Assembly (NCBI GenBank): GCA_027946555.1
Contig: JAPEVC010000279.1
Span: 1 to 42,506, forward strand
Direction: 5' to 3'
DNA length: 42,506 nucleotides
Source: Gnomoniopsis sp. IMI 355080
Taxonomy: Eukaryota; Ascomycota; Sordariomycetes; Diaporthales; Gnomoniaceae
In this document: piece after piece, positions 21,701-34,100 of the stretch
Numbering within the stretch: position 1 is the first letter of the stretch
Layout: each line of letters starts with the position of its first letter
The notes under the pieces: model-generated
Database searches by the model: none
What the model saw: the letters and a program-made list of their open reading frames with translations, nothing else
What the model was told of the DNA's origin: nothing
Translations under genes and position numbers: made by a program

Positions 21701-22236
21701 AGCACCATGTGTCTGGAAAATATCGTGGGCTTTCTGCAGGCCAGAATCTATTCGATCCTTGTCAAACTGATTGAGCCTGTTCTCCATGATGTCGACGACT
21801 CCATCAGCGAAAGATCTAGGCATCGAAATTAGCGTCGGTGTAATTCCTTCCCAGGTTTAAGAGCAACTTACTCGCGAAGCTTCTTGAGAAAGGCCTTGCG
21901 ATGCATGTGATAGTTCAAGATACAGGTATCGCATTTTGTGAGGAATTTCTCGACGCCCTTCTTCCAAGGTTCAATCCAACCAACAGACATATCGGTGGAT
22001 ATGCCCATCAGAAGGCTGAGCTCGTAAGTCAGCTCCCGTCGTTCTTGCGCATCTTGTATCCTCTTGTCTCTCTCAGCTACAGAGATGTCGGTCAACGGTG
22101 GCCCGGTACTTCCGTAGTCTTCCTCATCCTCGTCGTCAATCTTGGGGCAGAACAGATGTTTGATTTGGTCCAGGTGCCCCCACTTCTCGTACGCCGCTGT
22201 TATCTCATCGTAAAGCCTATTCGTCGCGTCGTCCAT
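15716..22236 (-). CDS. SEN1: Sen1-type superfamily 1 RNA/DNA helicase
   Basis: Complement of exons 22236-21872, 21815-16469, 16327-15869 and 15814-15716; 2089 residues (yeast Sen1 has 2231). Introns: GTAAGT...CCTAG (56 nt), GTAGGT...TTTCCAG (141 nt, with ACTAAC branch) and GTGAGC...CACAG (54 nt); all phases close. The N-terminal half is the helical Sen1 N domain, followed by a basic/acidic linker at about 900-1050. SF1B helicase motifs: Walker A GPPGTGKT at 1316-1323, motif II DEAA at 1550-1553, GDPKQLPPTV, QYRMHPE near 1616, then TTDAFQGRE and VGLTRAK. The tail is Gly/Pro-rich, then basic (KKEKKSN, ADPFLPKRP), as expected for a nuclear signal. Sen1 unwinds RNA:DNA hybrids, ends transcription at non-coding RNA genes and limits R-loops. 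If the 141-nt intron is kept, the protein stops at 16442. Confidence 0.95.
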
Positions 22237-23775
22237 AATTGCAAGCTGCTGTTGGCATCGCGAATGGATGGTTCCGAGGGATGCGACGGAAGAGGATGTC
22301 GGAAAGCCTGAAATCCGCAGGCCGTGTCTCGAGGCTGCTCGAGGTGAGACAGAAGCCGGACAGGAGTCTCAGAATGCAGTCGAAAAGTCTGCAGTGCAGG
22401 AAACTATCAGTGGATTTGATGATGAGAGTATAGGGCTATCCGATGCCCCAATCCAGCAGAACAGCGCCAGCTCGTTCTGAAGGCAAACAAGAGAAGAGGC
22501 AATCACCCAACCTGGCGAGCGTTTTCAAGAAAAGGGTACGTCAAAGCGCTGCAGTTTGCCCAAATGCCCCGCTGGTCTGGCGTAGAAAGGACGGTCTTTT
22601 TGATGATTAAAGGGCCAGAGACTGGAAGATTGAAGGACTATTGTATGAGAGAGACTCTGGTTCAGGAAGCTGTTAAGGAGAGCGAAGATGGGGGGCATGA
22701 AGGTTGAAGTGATGGCCGGACGTCGTCTGCGTGGAAAGTCGACTTCCGACGCTAAATTTCAAGGTTCACCAAGGGAAGTCGCGTCCACCATCCGTACCGC
22801 GTCAACCATTAGAGCCCCTGTCACCCAGCTCCTGCGACGCTAAAATTCAGTGGACTCGGTCCCTCCACAGTCGGCTAAAATTCGGATGAGGCTGAAAATG
22901 CCGATAGACAACACCACAGAAACTCACTGCTCCTCTCTTCACGCACGGTTTCTTTCACCATCCATCATTCATCCTAGAACACAATCGTATTGACAGCAGA
23001 TTTACAATAGCTGGAGGGCTCTTGTAAATTCCATGACCTGATTGCGTCAGAGTGCTGGTCACCTTAGTGCACGCAGCACAGCGTGTTGTGCAAATATATT
23101 ATGGACCATCCTGCCTGACATTTTCATTCTCTGTCAAGTTCCTTTTGTTCATTTCAGAAGGCTGCAAGTGAGGGATTATCGTGCAAAGGAGATTATGAAA
23201 TGCTCCTGGAGGTGGCTTGTCGTTCTGAAGCCCAATGAACAATCCTTGCGTCGGATGAGAATTGAGGTGCCCTTCATTTGGTCTATGAAGCTTCTGACAA
23301 GACCTCACAAGGCGTCTGGAAATCAACAAAGGTTTTGTTGTTCCAATCAGCCGCCATTGGCCTTTTTCAGCAGTGACTTGTTGGAAACTCAAGTATCTAT
23401 CTGGTTGGACTTCCAATATATCATGGCAAGAGGCAGTAGGGATATTGACATGATGGGATATTTTAGATTACAACATTGTAGTAAGGCTTAATCTATCTGT
23501 TAGCGGGTGGGAGCGACGATAACATGTCATCGATATATTTTCTGCAGCAATCATTCTGTTGCAACTGTGCCGTGTGTTATGATAATCGTACGCAGACACC
23601 TAGGTAGATCTAAATGGTCCAAGAGTCAGCAGGTATGCACCTCACACTTACCTAGAGCCTTCTGTTTTTTGTTCCCTACTACCTCCGCTGTAGGTTTCAT
23701 CGGGTTTTTCCAGCCATGTAACCATTCATTGTTTCTACATCGGAACAGAGCAGAGGCTACCTACCCCTTCCAGTC

Positions 23776-23785
23776 TACCTAGGTA
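23776..23785. repeat. TACCTAGGTA palindrome
   Basis: A perfect 10-bp palindrome continuing into CATAT. The 14-mer ACCTAGGTACATAT recurs at 25047-25060. Confidence 0.8.
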
Positions 23786-25044
23786 CATATTATCTAATTA
23801 CCTTTCTCATTCCTTCAAGCCAATGACAACAGGTGCAGAACCAAACGGTTCTAAGAAGTGAAACGTTGATTCATTAAAATAGAATGGTCAAGCCGAATAC
23901 AGGAGGATGCAGGGCTTGAAAAAAAAAGGGGGGGGGATCTGAGTCACCTAACAGCCACGTCTTGCCTGGAACGCCTACCTCGCTCATCCACTTACTCACT
24001 TCCACAAGATGTTCTCGGGAGCCTCTGCATGTAAAGCTATAGTTGAGTGGTCGTGATTGATTGAACCGTTACAACAGAAGATACCCTCACCGATGCTTCG
24101 ACGTCGTCTACAGGCTGCTTATTCTCCCGTCCGTTCAGCCGTGATAACGTTGTTCAAGAGGGACAAATTATCCAAAGATTGGACGGAATCCATGGCGAAC
24201 TGTACCGTTCTCTCAAATGCATATGCTAATCCTCAGTTCAGCACCCAGAATTCATTGAAATTGATAAGTCTCGATCGAGAGAATAGTTATGGCTGCATAC
24301 AAAAAATTAATCAACAAAACATAGATCGGCATCCTTGATATGAGACAAGAACTCCCACTTTCTCCAGCTTCTGATATACACAATCACACCGAGCCGACGA
24401 CCCTGGTGGAAGAATTAGGAGTCCGTTGCGCAAGATGAAAACCTCAAGCATCACATCCGATGGAAATAGCCTGGGGAGATTCGAAAACGGATAATGCGAT
24501 GGGTAGTTTGAGACTTGCACCAAGATGTGAGTGGTCTACTGGTACCCAAAAGGCCAAAGGAACCCATGTTTCGACCTCCAGATCGGAATTTCTGATGGTC
24601 ACTCAAAAGGAAACGGCATATAACGCATAGTGGGAAAACTTTTCCTCCTGTCCCAGAACTTTGCGAGAGTCAAAAATCCCAAGTACTTAGTAACGGTGGG
24701 AACACAGCAATAAAGATCCTGCACACCTGATTGTATTCCAGAGGGGCACCAGTCCGAATCAATCGATAGATCACTTAGACTAGCCAAATCACCAATGAGA
24801 ACTTTCAATGTTCACGATATAACTATTTGAAGGTACTTCTCAGTTCTTTATGACTTGTTTTCATAACCCAATAAGCCTAGGCTGAAGACATACCTAGAGA
24901 AGCTCTACCCCTTGAGGCCAGCGAACAAGTTGAAAATCTGGATAATGTTATAATCATGAGGCCTGCATTTACAGTTGACGATGCATACCTGTGAAGTGAG
25001 AAGAACCCGTCATACAGGTAGCCAAAGTGAAGTCATAATCACGA

Positions 25045-25056
25045 GTACCTAGGTAC
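25045..25056. repeat. GTACCTAGGTAC palindrome
   Basis: A perfect 12-bp palindrome followed by ATATGGTA. It is one of several copies of the same core between genes in this window. Confidence 0.8.
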
Positions 25057-25270
25057 ATATGGTATCCTCTCAGTCAGCCAGGACACGGCTCTGACTCGTC
25101 TCCAATGAGCTCCGAGTACCTACTATGTGACAAGCCTGGTGTAATCCTTCGTAGAGGGTGCTGATGTGTATTGGCGAACGAAATCCATACTCAGGTCATA
25201 GAGCACCCGAGTAGGCGCTGGACCGAGTCCCGGGACCAGATAAGCCCACAACTCCAGCACCAACACTACC

Positions 25271-25280
25271 TACCTAGGTA
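25271..25280. repeat. TACCTAGGTA palindrome
   Basis: A third full 10-bp copy of the core, preceded by CTACC, so the left half is partly doubled. Confidence 0.8.
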
Positions 25281-25586
25281 AGAGATCCCAGGGCCACTCA
25301 CTGAATGACTGGACAAAGGACAGCAACAGCAGCGCCTGACCCTTACAAGCCCAAGTCAGACACTGCCTCAAAGTCACCGACCGCCCACCACATCTTCGCA
25401 TATACCAGAAATTGGCCCGGACCATGCGCCTAATCTGGAGGAAACCAAGGCATACTTATAGCCCCACGTCCAAAACCCCCCACGCTCTCCCATCCACTTC
25501 TTCTGTAAGCCTATGAGACGAACCAACGGTTTCGAAGATTTGGAACGTGTCAGTTTTGGACCTGTATGGTAGGGAAAACGGAACAA

Positions 25587-25616
25587 GCCGTCAAGGAGAT
25601 AGCCGTCAAGGAGATA
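25587..25616. repeat. Two tandem 15-bp repeats
   Basis: GCCGTCAAGGAGATA occurs twice in tandem, with degenerate partial copies (GCCGT, then GCCGTCAAAG) running on to about 25644. It lies about 200 bp left of the poly(T) run. Confidence 0.9.
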
Positions 25617-25813
25617 GCCGTTATTATGGAGAAAGCCGTCAAAGTCAACCCATCATCCACAACGGTATCCGTCTTGACCAGTCTTTCGACCTCGGGAGGT
25701 GCACCCGGACGGCGTTTGCGATCGAGTTTGTCAAAGATATTTGTGTAACTTTGCTGTTTTTGATGGGCCTGCTTAAGGTTGACAAGTAAGCTTCTTTCGA
25801 AAGGGGCCAATTG

Positions 25814-25839
<26 letters not shown>
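25814..25839. repeat. 26-base poly(T) run
   Basis: Homopolymer of 26 T followed by AACAAAAAACA. It could be the poly(A) tail of a minus-strand retrocopy, or simply slippage. I saw no clear target-site duplication or adjacent element. Confidence 0.9.
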
Positions 25840-25845
<6 letters not shown>

Positions 25846-25860
25846 AAACAAGCCCTTCCA

Positions 25861-28800
25861 TATGTTGGGGTCTCAGCTCAATGATTGCAATTCCACCTAC
25901 TTCCGATATTGCCCTCTCGGGCCTGAACTTGGGCTCTTCTTTATCGGCACCTCGGCCCGTAAACTTGGACACTCCACATCGACCCACAACAAAGTGCATG
26001 ATTTCCTTGAAGCAATCCGACACTCAGAACCGCCAGCACAGCTTCATGCTCGCTAAATATGTTTAGGAAGCCTTCTATTTTCCTACATAACACCCCAAAA
26101 CGAAGCAGTTCGCCGTAAATTTCTTTTCGGTTATACCAGTGTGGGACATCCCCCCGATCTGGAGCCCAAGTCTCAGTCAACCAAAAGATCGACAGCATCA
26201 ATGTGACCACGGGAATATCCCCCTGGACAGAACTTGCTCATCCTGGCTCACCGGTGAGGGTCCTTCGTATCCATCACAATTCTGCTTGGGTCGATGACGT
26301 TCTCGATTTCTGACGAACACGTTGGTGAAAACTTCAGGATAAAGATTTCTCTTCATTCAAGATCCACAATTGCAGACATCAATCAATTGCATCGGTCTGC
26401 CGTTTTATCTTCTCCGCGGTGCAATGCCTCGCCAAAGATTGGCCCTCCCGAAGTCTCGCTTCAATAATTAGCCCGTTCTGGACTCGGAGCTCTGTCTCGT
26501 GTAGATAACACTCGCTATTCGACACCATGTGCGAAACAGAAGAAGACTTGATAATGCTGGCTACTGTCACGTCCTGCAGACCTGTGCCCATCACGCACAA
26601 GCGGACACGACTACCGCAGCAGCTTGCAGAATGTAGTCGGCGCTGGGCCAAAACTGCCATAGCTTGTTTTGTTGGCAAACGCTGCTGTCCTACAAGCGCG
26701 CGGCCCCCAAACCCGGGCGAGCAGGGCCAGCTGCGTGAAGCAAGCGAGGTCGTTTCGCAACCATGCTCCGCTGGGTTAGAAGTGCCCACAATCGACATGC
26801 GGACCAAGGTCCTCAAGACGATTTCCCATTCTGGCACACAGGGGCCACCGGGCTCCCGCGTCTCGGCCTTGTTGAATTTGCTGGCCTCGCCGTTGCCCGA
26901 CCTCGTCTCCCGAGCCATGGGGTCGGCGACTGGCTCCGCTGTCGCCGTAGATTGCCACGAGAGGACCCTCCCGTCGGTTAACCTCTCGAGGGAGCAGAGT
27001 GATCCACGTGAGTGGTCCAATCAAGCAGGTGAGATGATGCAAAGCAGCATTGAACAGACGAAACGCAAGCAAAATACGTAGACACCTCACACTGCGTCTT
27101 CCTACCTTGACCCCGCGCTCCACGATAGGTCCCAGCAGAGTGGGCCGAAGTAGTTTGGCACCCGCTGCGTTGTGCAACTTGCAGGATAAAGAGTTCTGGA
27201 AATACACAGACGCTCGCGAAATGTCACGTCGTGCAGGAGTGTGGTTCAGAACAACGCAGACGATGCGCACACCCCTTCGGCGAACCTGTTTCTGCTTCTT
27301 CCTCGATCGAGGCAACAGCTGGCTGTCTTTGCCTTTTGTACACGCGGGCCGCCGTGTCAGACAACATGTCATGAAGGACGAATTCGCCATCGTGGAATCT
27401 GCCAGCAGCTCTTGCCTCTTCGGTGGAAGATGAGAGAGCGTATAGGCGGTCCACGGCTCGAAGGAGTGGGACGGGTTTTGAGAATCACGAAGGATCAGCA
27501 CTCATCGTGTACAAGACTGTGGTTGACCACGAGATCCGGATAAGCACTGGGACGGATTTGGTAACTAACATAACTGATCCATGCCTACCAGCCTAACCCT
27601 CCCCACAGTAGTGGAGCGGGCAGTCCAGCCTCTGACGAGGGGGCGAGCAATTGTTCGGTAGCGAGTACGTGATAGGAGCAGTCAAATTGGTCGCGAAGCG
27701 CTTTGAAGCATCAGTAAACTGGAAATATATTGCTATGGTCGTTTTCTCAAGGGAATCCACTGACCTGCAACTCCAAATCCTCATCGCTTGATACGAGTTG
27801 CTGATTTGTGACAACTCAAGCGAGACGCATGTCTCCCACTAGCCTCTTCCGCGGCTGGCTGAAGATCAATGGCCTAGGCTCCGGATGGCTACATATGGTG
27901 CGACGAAGAGGGGGGGGTGATGGCTGGCTGGCTGCAGGATGTCTTGCACTGCAGACGAGGGGGAAATAGTGGGCAAATGTGTTGGTGCAATGTGACATGG
28001 CAGAGAGAGAAAACCCAGGGTATACAGACGGTAGGCGCGATGATCTCGAAAGTAGAGCGTTTCACTGTCAGCATCTGGCATGCCGTGTTGGAGATGGTCG
28101 ATCTGCCAGCAGGAGCACAGCCCGAGCCGGGACAAGCATCAACAGACGGCATGGGAGAGCTACACAACTGATGGTATGACACCCCAGCAAACTTCATTTC
28201 GCCAACAGTGCTCTCGCTGCAGACGGAAAAATAGACCAGAGGACGATTCCCACTAGCTGTTCTGTGTGCCGGAAGGAAGGAAGACCGGAAGATCGGAACG
28301 TCTGGATGCTGCATCATCTTGCGTACATCGCGAGGGCTAATTAGGTTGAGCCACCATATCAGGGGCGAATTGAGAACGTGGCAGTAATCAAGAGCCTGTA
28401 GTCCATACCGCCCTAGGTACGCGACTGGACGACCCCTTGGTCTTAGTGTCCAGGCTGAGTCTGGAAGACCGATCCTGCTGGGTAGGATTGTCATGGAAGT
28501 GGCCTTGTTGTCGACGTTGCCATGCATTGAACGGTTGATGGGGGCAGGCAACTGCTAAAACGCTTCCCAAGGGCTGACTCGTCTGATAGTACTGCGATAG
28601 GAAGCAGGGCCGATCAATTTACTTTGGCTAAGTTTTATGATCTAGACACATCGCACGGAGCATATCCGGCAGCGCATCACACGGAGATTGGTCGCTTCAG
28701 TTGCATCTGGTGAGATCTGCCAGCCCAAGCCATCACTAAGAGTACCAGCGTCCTACCGAAAGCGAAATGAAACCTAATGTCCAGTGTCCATTGGACAGGA

Positions 28801-31540
28801 AGAACACCAGACAAGATCGACTGCAGCTTTGAAGCAAGAGGTGCACAATCCGGGAATCTGTACCAAGGCCAGGAAGAACAAGTTCGATCAAGTCATTGTA
28901 CCTTCATCTTAGGTGCTTCTATCGTAACTGTGCCGGTGGCATTGCCTACGGTCGTCCAAACATCCGTGGAACTCCGTGCCTGCCGAAGTCCTAGGTAGCA
29001 TTGTAACTACCCTAAGCCGATTATGACAATGATGGTCCGGCTCCTAATGGCCCCAATGGTGCACTTGGTCGGCGAAGCGGTTCTTGATGATCGGACCAAT
29101 GCAGGTCAGCAGCATTTGGTCCGCGTTTCTCCATGTCCATATGTGATGCGTTTCGGTATATCTGCTCGCTAGTTTGGATCTTGACTCGATGGCTGAGAGA
29201 AAAAGCAACTCCTGGCCACTGGTAATTCCGCCCAAGACAAAGCCTCTAGTTTCCGAGTAGCAGCAGTGAGGTTCTGATGTTCAAGATGTTATGTCCAGGA
29301 TGTGATGCCCGGAGATGTCATACAAGCTTGAATAAGGCCTGTTCTTTTCGAGATCGCATGAGGGTCTGGGATCTGTAGCCGCACATGATCCTCCCGGCTA
29401 TTAGGTTGGCACCAAGTGGGTTTCCACAACGTCGACTCTTTGACGTTTACGTGCTTTCAAATGGCTTGTGATGGATGCTCAACAATTCAGATATTAGAAA
29501 GGGAGTAATGACAGCAGGCAGGGGCGTTTCGCCATGATGGTCCTGGCCTTAGGGGTTGTGGGCACGAATGCACAGCAACGAGTTGGTTGCTTGAAACACG
29601 CTGCTGGACGTTATGATCTGCCAATTTGTCCGATAATTTTGGAAAGCGCTGAATTGCAGCCACCCCCGGTTAGCATTTCAGCCACCGTCAGTGGCCTAGG
29701 ACTATCCTTTATTAGCATGTCCGGTGCCCAGATAGTCCATGCAGGAGAGCTGTCATAAAGCCGTCATAGAACGTAGTCTCGCATTGATGGCTTACTAGAG
29801 GACTGTCGGGAGGGGAGGGGTGGCGTTGTTACCAAGTATCGGCATCGCGGGTAGCTTCGAAATGGACGACTGTCTCTCATGGCGGCTATTTGCAAGGTCT
29901 GCGTAGCCCACATATGGATCTTGTGTGGCCGCCCGGTAGCAGGCCGAGACATGTCAAGCAAGTCGTCGTGTGACAGGAACGGAGGTACATTACACGTACT
30001 TTTGACCCAAAGTGTAGACTGGTACCCTTGTGTGAGGTGCACAAAACTAGTTGGCTAATACACGCCCCTGGTCATTAAAAGGTGAATTGATTCCATGTTG
30101 CTGCTAGTCAGTGCGTACGTCAGATTTCACCCACAGGAATAGCTTAGGAGCCATGTGGCTGCTGGAAAGGCCATTGCCGGCGGCCCCTCCATCACAGGCC
30201 GCCTAATATCCCAGCTAACCCAACTTGGCCGGGAGATCTAGGCGTCGTAATGGGCTGTTGAGCGGAGCCATACTTGCGTTGTTTTGCAAGTACGTTCGGC
30301 TGTCCCATGGACAAGCTGTCCAGTCGCGCCGGTGATCTCGACAGTGTCGTGACGCTGGATGACATAGTGATAGGAAGGAGATCGCGACAATATCCAATGG
30401 TACAGGCCACAGGCTCCGACGAGAGAGTCGGCTGTTGGGAGAGGAGGCGGTGCAGATGTGGCAGCACCTTGACATGTAGTCCAAATGTCTTGAGCAATCA
30501 CATCTCAGCACGTTGTGAGAGACGGCTGGGTGGCACTGATTGCCAGGGTCGCGTTGCAGATGTTCCTCAGTATCTGCGTCCTGCATTGGCGAGGATTAAC
30601 GTGCTTATCACCGTGAAGGAAACTGTGTCGATTTGCTGATGGTCTAGAGCACCAATTTCGGAAATCGATGTGCTCCTCCTGCAGCCTGTCATTGCAGCCT
30701 CTTTGCCCGCCGGGCCGGTTCATTGCTGGTCGCTGGATGGCACTCAGCAAACGAGTGTTGTCTTTTCCATATTGCGAACTGCCGCAGTCTCCCAACCAAT
30801 CCTTGCCAAGGCTCCGGGCGCCGAAAAGGAGGGGGGGAGTGCATCTAGAGTCAAGTATACGCCGGACAGGAGACGGACGGTCGAGATGCCTTATTGCACA
30901 CAGGGAGTAAGAAGCCAGGCAGGCAACTCAGGGCAACAGGATGATGGCATCACTAGGAGCGGTCGCTTTACAATGGATCATGCAGTCGCAGTCGCGATAT
31001 GACATTGGAGGAGGTTGAAGATGTGGCATTGGAGCTCAGACATCGACCGGGTGCGGGAAGGACGGGACGGGAAGTTTACCATGGAACTCCCATGCTCTTG
31101 GGAGAGAGGGCCATGGTTATGCCCATGCTCATGAGCTCTGCTGGACGGAACCCCGCCGCAGGGTCTGGGATTCCGTCTATAGCCGTTGTCCATCTAGCCG
31201 CTGCTAGCTTTGAGCATCTGGCAGTCTGTGTGTCTCCGGAGGGACCCATCGGGCCGGGTTTGACGGGACCGGCGTTGGTGTTGGCTGCACGCCAGCCTGT
31301 TTTCTCATTAATCAATGGTGCCGTCGCATCTGACGTTGGAAAAGCACGTAGTGTTCGCGGACGGCGTTGGTGCGGGGACGAAACGGGGGCTTGCAACTTC
31401 AACGGTGAAGTGTGTCTAGCGATTGTGTGATGCGCGTACCAAAGGGTCTCGCACCTACATGTGACAGTGATGAGAAAGGGGGTTTTCTGGTTCACGTTGT
31501 GAGTAGGCGCCACTGCAATTATTACGAAAGAATATCGATG
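25861..31540. other. Gene-poor region, part 2
   Basis: About 5.7 kb with many open frames of 60-240 codons on both strands, often overlapping three deep (26379-27501, 27889-28551, 30999-31513). None has a recognisable domain, a convincing start or consistent splice sites. The sequence is not AT-biased, so it does not look like RIP-degraded repeats. It may hold the far upstream region of the deubiquitinase gene, non-coding RNA or undetected small genes. Confidence 0.4.
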
Positions 31541-31554
31541 GATTTGCAGCTGTA

Positions 31555-31927
31555 GTACGTACCTAGATGCCTACTTGGTACCTCACGCAGTGGAGCCGCT
31601 CAGTTGCAAGACAACAGCTGTGGGCCCGCTACGTTGCATGAGATGGGATGTGGGAGGAGGGAGTGTGGGTCTCCCTTCACGCAGTACTGGCGTACGCAGC
31701 ACTACGTTCAGAGGTACATACTCCCTGTGGACGTACATCATACGCGGCAGTAGTAAATCACATCGTTGTGGACCTCAGTGGTGATGACATCGACTCCAGT
31801 CCAGTACTACTGCGTACCTATTGTACATAGTAGGTACGGTACTTTCGAAACCACTGCCACCACCGATGGCTGTTCACGACCGATGGACACCCGTCCTTCG
31901 TACAGAGTACTACTACGTACTATGTAC
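31555..31927. repeat. GTAC-dense segment with 10-bp inverted repeats
   Basis: By eye the tetramer GTAC occurs 16 times in 373 bp, where about 1.5 is expected at random. Clusters read AGTACTACTACGTACTATGT (31906-31925) and similar. GTACATAGTA at 31823-31832 is the inverse of TACTATGTAC at 31918-31927. No open frame of note crosses it with a family signature. Confidence 0.75.
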
Positions 31928-34100
31928 AGCTTCCCCCAAATCAATAACGACCACATGGTCGTACCGGCAACAAAAGGTTGGGAAGAAAAATTAAAAAAAT
32001 AAAAATTGGTACGACAACATCACCAGTTCATGTTCCTGCAGTCGTGCTGCAGGTTGGGAAGAGGCCCGACCCTTCTCTCGCCCTGCCCTGTCGGTCCACC
32101 TGCACAAGCAAACATTGCTCGAATCACGCCTCCAGACGGCCTGTGTAGCCAGTCCGTGGTACCGTGCTCTATAGTAGTAGTGCATGTTACCCCAAAGACA
32201 CCACACCCACTCAGGCCACTGCTGCGAAAGAGAGAAAAATCTTCCTCCCATCTGAGCCACAGTCCGTTCCCGCCTCTGGCAAATCACCAGTGGGAGGCAC
32301 GACAAGAGCGAACGAGGTGTGCCTCTGCCGCCAGCCACTAGCAACTCGAGGTCCGCTTGAACCAGGCATTCTGAGCACACCTTCTTGCTCGACTCTTGGG
32401 TGCTGTGTTTGAACTCGGGGTTTGGTTGTCGATGTCCAACATTGGTATCCCGAGCGGCTTCATCGTCGTGGGCCCCTTTAAGCCCGGGGTCCCTGCTCCC
32501 TCGCCATCTGTCGAGACAAGGTTCCCCATCCAAACACACTTGTTATGCCCGTGGTGAAAAGAGACTGGGAGGGTGGACCCAGGAAAAGCCGTAGAAGCAC
32601 CCTCGCGTTTGCTCCACTAGGGGAGCAACTCGGTGGGTCTGCGCGGTCATCTCCTTCACTAACGACACCCTATCTATATGGAGGGTTTGGCAAGATAGAA
32701 TCGACTGGCTTGCAAGCCTGCTGAACATGAGCCGTCAACTCGGTTCAGCACACACTCCCATGCCCAACGAGCTTGGAGCCTCCCTGTTGACATCCGGGCC
32801 AGTGCGTCTGGTCGATGGGAAAGTCCGCGTGCACACTTCCATCTGCTATTTCGCACCAAAAGATGCTATTACTACTCCCCGTCCTCCTTCGTTGTCGCCG
32901 TCCCTTTATTCCCGATTTACCACGGATTCTGTGTCACTTAATTGCCTCTATCGCCGCTTCTTTTGCACCCGTCTGCTGCTATACGAATTGTCTCGAAAGC
33001 CACGGACGGACTTGCACCCCGTACTATAAGTCATCGCTGCCTTCCTCCTAGCCCTACCACCCTCGCACGACTCGTCAGCACTATCGAGATCCTTGGCTCG
33101 ACTTACTAGACAATACACACCATATTGTCCACCCATCAAGGCCTGCGAATCACTTATACCTTACTTATTCTCCCCTTAGCCTCGCCGCACTACTTCGGCC
33201 CAATCGCCCCGCTGGGCCAACTTGTCCTCTCATATATCTGTTTGTTTCGCTGTTGGTGACAGACGGACTCGTGCTTTGAACACTCTGGGGAAGCTGACAT
33301 CCGTCGACCACTTCTGTTGAGCATTCCAATGCTTCAAGAACATTTCACGGCGTCTTCAATCGCAGCTCTTGCCTTGTCCGTGAACGGCTCACTCGAGACA
33401 GTCTTACTACTGGATACCCTTGCATCCATATGCGACCGTTTTCTTCTCGTCACACCACACATCTCACCAAGATCTACTCCAACGCGATTTGGGATCCGAT
33501 CCACATAGCGTTCTTACACAACGAGGCAACGACGCCTTCAACGTGAGTTGGTGTGTACTGAGTTCCTCAATCTTGGGACGGGGTGTCTCTATTGTTTATG
33601 GTGTGCTCACCGGCCGTATGTCCTCACTCTTCTACTTTGCAATGCCGCATGCCTACCACACTCGTTTGAACTCGCTTTTCGTTTCGACCTACACAACCCC
33701 AACGGACCGCACATGCGCGTGCATGTGTATCTGTATTCAGCACTGATGGTCGCGCACACAGACCCGGCTATCACATCGCAGCTTTTGACAGCTGCCGATT
33801 GTACGCCGGTCTCAGGAAGGCATATATGTCTTGACACAACGAGGAGAGATACTTGTCTGACAGAACATTGGAAAACAGATTTTATGATCTTACAGCCAAA
33901 TTAACAGCTGAGCTATACCGCAACGCCACCGCCATCATCGCCATCATCACCGCCGCCACCACCCTCGCATCGTCCAAATTATCTACCCGTGATCTGCATC
34001 GACGACTTATAAGCGAGTCTCCGTTTGCTGTCATATTTTCCCCGTGTCGGGCTGCAGGACTGGACAGAACAGGACAAGACAAGATTGGGACAGGACAGGA
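31928..34100 (+). other. Probable long promoter and 5' leader of the deubiquitinase gene
   Basis: From about 32.0 kb the plus strand becomes rich in C and T, typical of fungal promoters and leaders. An ACC/ATC/GCC-rich tract lies at about 33923-33967. Directly before the ATG, 34058-34100 is built of repeated GGACA-like units. Open frames are short and unsupported. A CTGCAG just before 34057 could be the acceptor of a leader intron. Confidence 0.4.

Larger units (their letters stand above)
22237..25540. other. Gene-poor region upstream of SEN1, part 1
   Basis: It begins with the SEN1 promoter and 5' flank. No frame longer than about 150 codons or with a family signature is seen on either strand. 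It includes several TACCTAGGTA palindromes and an A-run followed by a G-run near 23919-23937. No RNA gene was recognised. Confidence 0.5.

Noticed and set aside
23042..23491. Plus-strand frame of 149 codons
   Set aside because: A mixed Cys/Trp/Arg composition typical of non-coding translation; no ATG context, domain or splice support.
26379..27501. Several open frames of 184-241 codons on both strands
   Set aside because: Up to three frames are open over the same bases, none has a domain, a repeated motif or plausible splicing, and starts are weak. This looks like low stop density, not a gene.
27889..28551. Minus-strand frame of 220 codons
   Set aside because: The frame starts at a non-ATG codon, overlaps plus-strand frames and has no family pattern.
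30999..31513. Opposed frames of 143 and 145 codons
   Set aside because: They are antisense to each other with no recognisable domain. Kept as a region to search, not called.
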